From Terramyces sp. JEL0728 (lineage: Eukaryota; Chytridiomycota; Chytridiomycetes; Rhizophydiales; Terramycetaceae): a stretch of DNA of 30,685 nt. This document shows positions 24,801 to 30,685 of this stretch, one piece after another (the stretch's first letter is position 1; the number at the start of each line of letters is the position of its first letter). Location of the stretch: positions 1-30,685 of the forward strand of contig JADIIU010000143.1 in assembly GCA_027603945.1 (NCBI GenBank), read 5' to 3'. Made by a program: the position numbers and the translations under genes. The notes beneath the pieces are model-generated. The model saw only the letters and a list, made by a program, of their open reading frames with translations, had not been told where the DNA came from and searched no databases.

Positions 24801-24971
24801 GAATCTATTGTTGATGCTGCTGGTAACACTGTTCAAATCAAACAGAAAAAGAAGCTCAACAAGAGAGAAGAAAAGGCAATGATCAAGAAGGTCAAGGCAA
24901 AGATTGACAAGGGTGAAGAATTGGACAGTGATGAAGACGAGTTTGCTAATGAAAAGGAACTCTACAATTAA
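21812..24971 (+). CDS. EEF3: Translation elongation factor 3 (eEF3), ABC-F-type ATPase
   Basis: Three introns (22527-22547, 23734-23753, 24130-24149; 20-21 nt) give 1032 aa, close to the usual 1040-1050. eEF3 is a ribosome-bound ATPase that releases E-site tRNA during elongation and is essential in many fungi. The order is N-terminal HEAT repeats (1-300), a four-helix region, ABC domain 1 with signature LSGGWRMKLAMA and Walker B ILLLDEPTNHLD, then ABC domain 2 with Walker A GENGAGKS (686-693), the chromodomain insertion, LSGGQKVKVVLA and LILDEPTNYLD, and a Lys-rich tail. ABC1 Walker A reads GGNDSGKT (441-448), with Asp444 where Gly is expected. Codon use is strongly biased to GCT, GGT, TTC and AAG, as in a highly expressed gene. 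Start at MSSVGK (21812) is chosen; an in-frame ATG at 21752 would add 20 residues. Confidence 0.96.
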
Positions 24972-24978
24972 TATATTT
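24968..24978. terminator. Shared near-palindromic 3'-end element TTAATATATTT
   Basis: The element overlaps the eEF3 stop codon and lies about 33 nt past the stop of the opposing gene (25011). It is identical to the copy at 17690-17700. A two-way 3'-processing role is inferred. Confidence 0.3.
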
Positions 24979-25010
24979 CATCTGCATTCTTTGCGAGTTC
25001 TATGCCAAGA

Positions 25011-25832
25011 CTATTGGTTTATTAGAGAGTATACTTGTTCCAGAGTAGTAAAAGTCCCAGCCAACTGATTCATTCCTTCGTCTCTATATACTTTGATATC
25101 GCTTGAAAACAGGCAATAAAACCTCTCTACATTTTTCGAAATTATCATTACAACACAGTCCAGTGCTCTCCATTCCAGAATATATAGTCCCTTGACCATG
25201 ATCAATCTATTAATAAACGGAATAACAGTATCATTGTACTCGAACCTCGTCGCTTCGACAGCAAACTCACTGACTAATCCAGGAGGTATAGTAACTGGCT
25301 TATCAAGGTACACCACCAGCTGCTCCTCCATTACAACCCGACACTTGTACCCTTGTATATCAATACTAGGTCCCATCCAGTCCTTGAACAGATCGCCCTT
25401 CCATCCATGTATAAACTCTACATACTCTTTATACTTGTCCAAGTCCATGTCGAAATACGATACTTGCTCAATCGCTAATTGTAATTGGTCGTAATCGTTG
25501 ATAACCTTATCGAAATACGCAGAGAATTCGTTTTCAATGTGTACAGTTGAACTTAGCCGGCATTTTTCAGTTATATCTAGTACGAATACTCTGCCGCAGA
25601 TGGTAAAGATTCCGTTCTCGGTAAATGTTTCCATGTTGTATTTTCTGGCTATTTTTTCAAGTATTCTTGTTTTTAAGGCGGGAGAGTGTTTGTGGTTGAT
25701 TGCATGGAACAGACAGGCGTTGAGTTCAGTTGCAAAGAGTGTGTCTGGTTTTATTTGTGATAGTTTTTGTGGGTTGATTTGGTACTTGTTGCGTCCTTTT
25801 AGTAATTCCAGATCTTGTTTCTCGAGATGCAT
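25011..25832 (-). CDS. Possible Mediator subunit 1 (Med1)-like protein
   Basis: This is a 273-aa single-exon protein, soluble, without signal or membrane segment. An N-terminal helical part (LNACLFHAINHKHSP, TRILEKIARKYNMETF) is followed by a beta pattern FTICGRVFVLDI, a helix with DKVINDYDQLQLAIEQ, and a C-terminal beta-rich part. The order, a short helical repeat, then a strand pair bearing (G)-x-VFVLDI, then a helix, recalls the fungal Med1 domain of the Mediator transcription complex, but I see no diagnostic motif. An alternative is another unknown conserved nuclear protein. It is convergent with eEF3, with stops 39 nt apart. Confidence 0.35.
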   Translation of the reverse strand: MHLEKQDLELLKGRNKYQINPQKLSQIKPDTLFATELNACLFHAINHKHSPALKTRILEKIARKYNMETFTENGIFTICGRVFVLDITEKCRLSSTVHIENEFSAYFDKVINDYDQLQLAIEQVSYFDMDLDKYKEYVEFIHGWKGDLFKDWMGPSIDIQGYKCRVVMEEQLVVYLDKPVTIPPGLVSEFAVEATRFEYNDTVIPFINRLIMVKGLYILEWRALDCVVMIISKNVERFYCLFSSDIKVYRDEGMNQLAGTFTTLEQVYSLINQ

Positions 25833-25868
25833 TTCGAAAATTTCAATATTAAAAATAAAAATAGTTTA

Positions 25869-26569
25869 TTAAAGACGTAGCCGTTTCTTTGTTGAAACTG
25901 GTGATTCCAAGAGTGGCGGCAGTCGCTTTGGGGTTTTATTTACATCTGCTGGAATCTTGTACTGGATTGGGCTATCTCGTATTTTTCTTGGGGTTTTTAC
26001 GGGTGTTAGGAGTTCAATCGAAAGTCTTTTCAAAGAGGTATTTTGTTTGGTAGTAACTTGCTTGCTGAAAGCATCTGTAACTTGCCTGGTAGTTTTTACT
26101 GGAGGTTCAGCACTTTTAGATCCTGGCTCTTTTTTAAATAACGTGCGAGGAAGGATTTCTTCCTCTTCATCTGATTCTTGATCCATCCATTTCATTAAAT
26201 CTACTCCAGCCATCTTTTCAAACATTTCCTTTCCTTTCTTTTTGCTAATCGTCTTTGGCTTTGTCTTTGTCTTTGCAAGTGATTTTGCAAGTGATTTTGA
26301 TGGTGACTTTGGCGACATTAGGTTGAACTGCAGCTTTTGTCCTTTATTCTCCCTGTTCAACTGCAATAACCGCCTACATTAGAATAAACGAACCGTCGGG
26401 TAGTTTTATAATCATGTTGCCACTCATCTTCCAACAGAATCTCGTACAGTTTGTCGGTGATATAGACCGGGATTGTATGTGGTTTGAATGGCGCTTTGTG
26501 GATATCGACGAGTGAATCGACTTTTTCTAGGATCGACAATAATATTGAATCTTGTTTTTCAGTGATCAT
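25869..26569 (-). CDS. Unknown basic protein, 226 aa
   Basis: A 20-nt intron (26374-26393, GT..TCTAATGTAG) joins two frames into 226 aa. The donor GTTCG is atypical. Residues 1-65 are helical and acidic-hydrophobic (MITEKQDSILLSILEKVDSL, LYEILLEDEWQHDYKTTRRR). The rest is disordered and basic, with the internal repeat KSLAKSLAK, a stretch KTKTKPKTISKKKGK, an acidic cluster DQESDEEEE, and several SP or TP sites (LMSPKSP, LLTPVKTP, NKTPKRL, LESPVS). This composition fits a nuclear, possibly CDK-phosphorylated protein. I recognise no family. The gene is followed by the gene at 25011-25832 only 36 nt downstream on the same strand. Confidence 0.65.
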
Positions 26570-26892
26570 GTCACGAAAAGGGAAAATGTTTATTCAAAAA
26601 TAAAGTATAAAGTCGGATACCCTGGTTCTTGTAATGATACTTTTGTTTCAGGAATTGTGGTTTTTCAAATTCATGAAGGATATGTAGTTGATAAGTATAA
26701 TACACTTTGAATGCTGTGAAATAACACATTCATGAATTAAATTGTAACAAATGGCATCGCTTGTGCGCTATCAAGATCTGTACGGTGGTTAAAAGTCTAA
26801 ATGAGCAGTTTAACAGGAATACAATCCTAGAGCGACATTAAAGTTTATTGAAAAAGAGTACAAGAAATAAGTGATTACAGCCAACGACAATA
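26570..26892. other. Intergenic region, no recognised gene
   Basis: This 323-nt AT-rich stretch contains a 13-codon frame on the plus strand at 26752 (starting MASLVRY) that I could not extend convincingly through any 19-22 nt intron. It probably holds the promoter of the minus-strand gene at 26569 and the 3' end of the small gene at 26893. No RNA gene was seen. Confidence 0.3.
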
Positions 26893-27057
26893 CTATGTAT
26901 GGATACTAACAAGCCTAGTAAAGACAGTAAAAGTGCCAAATATGCAAATCGAAGCAAGGCTTAATCCAATCACTATAGCTGTATATATTTCTCGATTTGT
27001 GTAGCGCTTGTGGTATATCTCCATCAATGGATCGTTGTGTATCTCTAAATCTTTCAT
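26893..27057 (-). CDS. Small single-span membrane protein, 54 aa
   Basis: A complete frame from ATG (27055-27057) to TAG gives 54 aa: a polar charged N-terminus (MKDLEIHNDPLMEIYHKRYT), then a clear membrane helix (IYTAIVIGLSLASICIFG) and a short tail with one arginine. The split between a charged head and one membrane helix is typical of small mitochondrial or ER membrane subunits, but I cannot name it. Support is composition only; it may be a chance frame. Confidence 0.45.
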   Translation of the reverse strand: MKDLEIHNDPLMEIYHKRYTNREIYTAIVIGLSLASICIFGTFTVFTRLVSIHT

Positions 27058-27317
27058 TTTGAAGTTTTATTGGTGACTTTCCGTGCGGGGAAATTCCACA
27101 AAATGCGATAAAAATTATGTAAGCAAACTCATTGGCAAAAGCTCAAGGTGTATAGTACTGGAATGGTGCCTGTGGGCTATCTACATTAGATTCATAACAC
27201 TACTACCTCTAACCCACGACTATCCAAAAGTGCGTCATGAAACACTACTTTGTATACCTTACTGAATCCGTGCTTCTCACATACAATAAAACAGATACCA
27301 TTTATTATCCAGATTAA
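27058..27317. promoter_or_regulatory. Intergenic region upstream of the velvet gene
   Basis: This gap separates the divergent small membrane protein and the velvet gene. A 60-codon plus-strand frame at 27083-27265 has no protein-like pattern. No known site stands out. If the velvet protein begins at the second ATG (27399) the region extends to 27398. Confidence 0.25.
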
Positions 27318-27970
27318 ATGGTTTTCCGGCAATGGTGGATCCGCATAGACCATATTTGGGAAGCCGAACAAAAAAACCTAAGCCTACTTTCCAACCAAAT
27401 GATTTACCGATTCACAGTGCGACAGCAACCACTGCGAGGTAGAGAATGCGGACTAACCAAACCATATATCAAAAGCCACATGTATTTGATATTAACTTAG
27501 ATATCCAATACCAGTATTCCAGATTGAATTTGAAAATGGAATAGGTAAAAAACAGGTAAGTTTATCTTATTCAGTTGTATCAGTATACCTTTCTTTGTAA
27601 CATTGTTCTAGTTGGAGAAGATGATAATCTGCAACAAACACTGATTGCAAGTCGATCTGCACATAGGACCTTTCAGGAAAACTTGCTGGGACAGACTACG
27701 ATTGAAGGAAGAGTGCTAGTAGATCCCGAAGACGCAAAACCAAAAATATTCTTTATATTCAACGAGCTGTACATAAAGACACCTGGCGCATATCGATTCA
27801 AGTGCCATCTAATTGATACAAACCAGCCGGATATGATTGTAGTGGAACTCAGTACCGAATTGTTTCATATCTATAAACTGAACGAGTACAAAAAGGAAAA
27901 AGTGCATACTGTATTGACCAAATCATTTGAATTGCAAGGAGTGGAATTTAAACAGAAAAAGAATTCTTGA
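27318..27970 (+). CDS. Velvet-domain regulator (fungal)
   Basis: Two 19-nt introns (27482-27500, 27556-27574) give 204 aa from the first ATG, or 177 aa from the ATG at 27399. Velvet proteins are fungal transcription regulators with an NF-kB-like DNA-binding fold that link development and secondary metabolism. Seen here are the opening strand YRFTVRQQPLRGREC, then YPIPVFQIEF, the block LLGQTTIEGRVLVDP, the core IFFIFNELYIKTPGAYRFKC, and the ending LSTELFHIYKLNEY followed by SFELQGVEFKQK. These match the velvet domain in order. The protein is almost only the domain, with no long disordered regions as in VosA or VelB. The insertion between the two halves is short. Confidence 0.85.
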
Positions 27971-28324
27971 TTGGATGCATGCGCGATTAAAGAATAATAT
28001 ATTCCTTTAAATGGCGGTCTATTTTATGGTATTTATTGCTTTGAAATGTGCTATTCTCAGGCCATTGCTGTTTTTCATCTTTATTGGGACTGAGCGGAAA
28101 TATATCCCTCGATTGAAAAAAGTTTTATATTTCAAATTAGAGTATCATTTGTATTTGAAATATTTCTGATGGCACGCTACCAGTATTGTCCATTGCTGCA
28201 TTCAGGTTGATATCTAGATTTTGGGATTGGAACCGTTGACAGCAATACATTTCATAAGAGACTATTTGATGGTGATTTAATCCAGGTATTTGCTATTGTG
28301 CCATCTGACATATCGTGGAAAGTT
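27971..28324. other. Intergenic region, no convincing gene
   Basis: This 354-nt gap lies between the convergent velvet and ATPase/nuclease genes, unusually long for a convergent pair here. It contains a 52-codon plus-strand frame at 28011-28169 (hydrophobic start MAVYFMVFIAL) and a second plus-strand frame from 28170 that is interrupted by TGA after 13 codons and then stays open into the antisense of the neighbouring gene. Neither resembles a family I know. ATAATATATT shortly after the velvet stop resembles the element found at other 3' ends. Confidence 0.3.
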
Positions 28325-30118
28325 TTATTGAATGAAATACTTGAATGCATGACCAAACACTTGCAAGGCATCACCATTCACACGAAACACTTCCGATGCT
28401 CCAGATTTCCCCAATGTTGATTTGTTGTGTTTGGTTTGATCGGTGGTAATGTATATGAATCTTACATGTTCTTTTAAAGAAGCAGTCCATCTTGTTGAGT
28501 TCTCAAACTTCTTTGATACCGAATAGGGTGAAGCCAAACAGTAATATTCCAACACGCTGAATTTAGTGTTTCCGACTAGGCATTTAAATATATCGTGAGC
28601 TCCAGTAGCGTGGATTGAGTATGACGAGACTGAGATAGAAACAAAGTTAATGAAACCTCCAGAATAAATGACTACGTCGACCACTGGATGTGTAGGGCCA
28701 TAGCATACAATCATTGTATTGTCCTCATACGCTGGAATAGATTCATTGAGTTTGGGACAGATCTGATCAATCTTTTTGGCAACGAGTATGGTAAAATCTA
28801 AGTCAGATGTAGTACTATCGAGGCGGCAGCCACGAAATTTGAATTGAGATTGCTTTTTAGCAAACCCTAGTTGTATAAACATTTGAAATGCATATCCTCG
28901 AGCATCTGTTGAAGCTAAAACTCGTATTATTGAGTCCAGTTGATCCGAGATTGTACTATAAAGAGCATCCAACACTGTTGGTGCAATAGGAGTCACTTTT
29001 TCATCATCCAATACTTCAAAAAGCCCAGAATCGACCCATCTATCAGGTAAAGGTCGAAATTCAAACTGATTTGTAACAGCCAATGCGGCAAATTGAAGAA
29101 TTTCCTTTTCTCGGTGTCTTTCTAAAATTCGAGTAATTCTTTGAGCAAAATATTTTACATTCTTTCCCTGTATTAATTTTTGATTGTGCGCAGATAAAGA
29201 ATTTCCATTATTCAAATACTCATTTTTTACCATCATAAGTAACCTTGGGACACGTCCAGTCAACTCAAACAAGTTGGTATCAGGCAGGATGAAACTATTT
29301 GGAATAAAGTTCGAAGTTCGATAGTGCATAACAACTGTGCTCCATTCTTCAGTTGTGTAAAGATTAACGTAACGACCAGCTAGCGAAGCGTCCATATCAG
29401 AAAACATTTGCGACTGTTGAATATCAAATGAAGATGATACCGCAAGCATGGCATAACCCCATTTCAAATTGAAGTAACTAAAATGTCCAAATAATTTTTC
29501 GAGCAAAGGCTGTTGAATTCCAGTATCTTTTTGAAGGCAATTCCATTGGTCAATCCCAATAAAGACCGGTACATCGCAATCAAACAAGCATGTCTGAAAT
29601 ATCATAGTTAAGGCTTCCTTTTCATCCTTCCTTTGGTTGAGTGCATTTTCAGCCAGTGTCCTAATACGTTGGAGTTTCTTCTTGTCAGCATGCCGCTCAA
29701 ACAAACTTTGGTTTGAATCTAAAAGGGATTGCAATAGTGCTATTGCACAAACACTGTCTTCCTTTTGATAAAAAGTGCTGGTATTTGAAATATACACCAC
29801 AAGCCAATTTCCACTTTTGAAACAATCCAAAGCGCATAAGTAAAGTAACAAAGATTTTCCTGCACCTGCTGGACCTGTCAGTACGCACTTGCCATTGCGA
29901 ACTTCATCCCTTGGAAGGCCAGCAAAGGTATGCACCTGGTAACGCAAGCTAACAAATAGCGGGCGAGACATTACAGCTAACGAATTTCGTACAGTGTCCA
30001 TTTGTATAGAATATGGTACTTGGAGGGCACCTGCAAGCTTTACTTCTTCAAAATCCGACATTAATGAAATGAGAACTGAAAATTTTTGTGAGAAGCTACA
30101 AGAACGGAAAGATACCAT
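28325..30118 (-). CDS. P-loop ATPase with C-terminal nuclease-like domain (Crinkler/RHS type candidate)
   Basis: This is an intronless 597-aa protein (578 aa if the second ATG at 30061 is used). Walker A GPAGAGKS (82-89) is followed by WLVVYISNTSTFY. A Walker B-like strand reads PVFIGIDQWN, and the sensor region AMLAVSSSFD follows. The C-terminal part has RGYAFQMFIQL, a strand PVVDVVIYSGGF and FVSISVSSYSIH, resembling the (F-E)...D-x-hh...Q-x-S/T pattern of the PD-(D/E)XK-like nuclease in Crinkler and RHS proteins. Here the Glu is Gln and the final Gln is Ser, so catalysis may be impaired. Crinkler/RHS genes are known from oomycetes, chytrids and trypanosomes. No N-terminal Crinkler header is clear. 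An alternative is a diverged STAND or DAP3-like ATPase. Confidence 0.6.
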   Translation of the reverse strand: MVSFRSCSFSQKFSVLISLMSDFEEVKLAGALQVPYSIQMDTVRNSLAVMSRPLFVSLRYQVHTFAGLPRDEVRNGKCVLTGPAGAGKSLLLYLCALDCFKSGNWLVVYISNTSTFYQKEDSVCAIALLQSLLDSNQSLFERHADKKKLQRIRTLAENALNQRKDEKEALTMIFQTCLFDCDVPVFIGIDQWNCLQKDTGIQQPLLEKLFGHFSYFNLKWGYAMLAVSSSFDIQQSQMFSDMDASLAGRYVNLYTTEEWSTVVMHYRTSNFIPNSFILPDTNLFELTGRVPRLLMMVKNEYLNNGNSLSAHNQKLIQGKNVKYFAQRITRILERHREKEILQFAALAVTNQFEFRPLPDRWVDSGLFEVLDDEKVTPIAPTVLDALYSTISDQLDSIIRVLASTDARGYAFQMFIQLGFAKKQSQFKFRGCRLDSTTSDLDFTILVAKKIDQICPKLNESIPAYEDNTMIVCYGPTHPVVDVVIYSGGFINFVSISVSSYSIHATGAHDIFKCLVGNTKFSVLEYYCLASPYSVSKKFENSTRWTASLKEHVRFIYITTDQTKHNKSTLGKSGASEVFRVNGDALQVFGHAFKYFIQ

Positions 30119-30230
30119 AGAGGCTTGGACAATAGCTTGAAGATAAAGTTATACGTGAAAGAGGGGGATAGAGCCCAGGGGTATGCAATCAATTATTGAC
30201 AGGTCAATTATTGCAATAAATATTGGGCAA

Positions 30231-30290
30231 TTATTGATTGGAGCTATTTTGCAATACCAATAATTGATTGGAGCTATTTTGCAATACCAA
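30231..30290. repeat. Two tandem 30-bp repeats
   Basis: Copies at 30231-30260 and 30261-30290 read T[TA]ATTGATTGGAGCTATTTT and continue GCAATACCAA, with one mismatch. The flanks contain further CAATTATTG/CAATAATTG motifs in both orientations between 30190 and 30300. They lie just before the transposase-like frame and may belong to a transposon end. Confidence 0.85.
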
Positions 30291-30380
30291 TTATTCATTT
30301 TCTTGCTCTAATTAAATTGTTCCCAATTAAATATTGGTAATCATTTTTTCCAATGAAAAAATTTTCTAAATGCACACTAA

Positions 30381-30685
30381 ACAAGATCTTTGTATTTCTT
30401 CAAGAAATCAATAAAAGAGGAGTATTGGGATTGCAAATTTTGTAGTGTTGAAGGACAGGGTTCGAAATCTTTAAAAAAAAAGAAAGGAACAGGTTGGTCA
30501 AATTTATTTTGCCATATTCAAACCGTGCACAAGGACTACCAGAGTATTCTTAAAGATAAAATCAATCCAATGTTTACTGTTTCTGCAAAGGTAAAAAGTA
30601 TTTTTTCATGGATGGAGTTGATTATCATGCAGAACTGGCCATTAACAGTAGTTGATGATGAGCTCGTTCGAAAAGCAGTTTCCTA
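30381..30685 (+). mobile_element. 5' part of a BED-zinc-finger hAT-like transposase (runs off the window)
   Basis: An open frame without a visible ATG runs from 30381 to the window end. It contains YWDCKFC, then KKGTGWSNLFCHIQTVH: two Cys (CxxC) and two His (HxxxxH) in BED-finger order, followed by an Ile/Trp-rich start of a transposase-like region (FSWMELIIMQNWPLTVVDDE). Proteins of this kind are hAT-type transposases or domesticated descendants, seen in oomycetes, chytrids and others. The start, the rest of the gene and the element ends are not visible, so intactness cannot be judged. Confidence 0.6.

Noticed and set aside
26752..26870. Short plus-strand frame MASLVRYQDLYGG with intron-like sequence after it
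   Set aside because: Neither the 16- nor the 21- or 22-nt candidate introns yields a product beyond about 25 residues.
27083..27265. 60-codon plus-strand frame before the velvet gene
   Set aside because: No ordered hydrophobic or domain pattern and no link through a tiny intron to the velvet exons.

Overview
The window is nuclear DNA of a gene-dense, moderately AT-rich eukaryote that uses the standard genetic code. The gene set points to an early-diverging fungus: translation elongation factor eEF3 (mostly fungal), a velvet-domain protein (a fungal regulator family), a NuA4 Eaf6-type subunit, and a P-loop ATPase/nuclease of possible Crinkler/RHS type. A chytrid or Cryptomycota/Rozellomycota-like lineage would fit, but I cannot fix the taxon from sequence alone. 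The most striking property is that the conserved genes are cut by spliceosomal introns of only 19-22 nt. I placed 35 of them by restoring conserved reading frames, and every multi-exon gene then sums to a whole number of codons.

Layout. 160-1369 (-) is a zinc CDF transporter. 1742-2341 (+) is an unknown helical/proline-rich protein. 2545-6121 (+) is a tandem array of four intronless paralogues of about 245 aa with seven predicted membrane segments. 6163-7362 (-) is an FSH-type serine hydrolase apparently fused to an N-terminal M1-aminopeptidase-like domain. 7645-9736 (+) is an SCYL2-type pseudokinase. 9776-16982 (-) is a head-to-tail run of four conserved genes: taxilin, MCM5, an LMBR1/LIMR membrane protein and proteasome ATPase RPT1. 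17289-17693 (+) is Eaf6. 17731-20880 (-) holds two paralogous receptor-like proteins with an eight-cysteine ectodomain and seven membrane segments. About 21.0-21.65 kb (-) holds an EF-hand-like gene that I could not reassemble. 21812-24971 (+) is eEF3. 25011-26569 (-) holds a possible Mediator Med1-like protein and an unknown basic nuclear-type protein. 26893-27057 (-) is a small single-span membrane protein. 27318-27970 (+) is the velvet protein. 28325-30118 (-) is the ATPase/nuclease. The right edge holds a 30-bp tandem repeat and the start of a BED-finger (hAT-like) transposase.

How the parts fit. There are two classes of gene. Conserved housekeeping genes (replication, proteasome, translation, vesicle traffic, chromatin) carry one to seven tiny introns each. 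The lineage-specific membrane and effector-like genes have none and occur as tandem duplicates. Intergenic space is minimal: four convergent pairs have stop codons only 37-41 nt apart, and some share a near-palindromic TTAATATATTT element. The novel systems most worth following are the minimal-intron splicing regime and the two seven-span membrane families.
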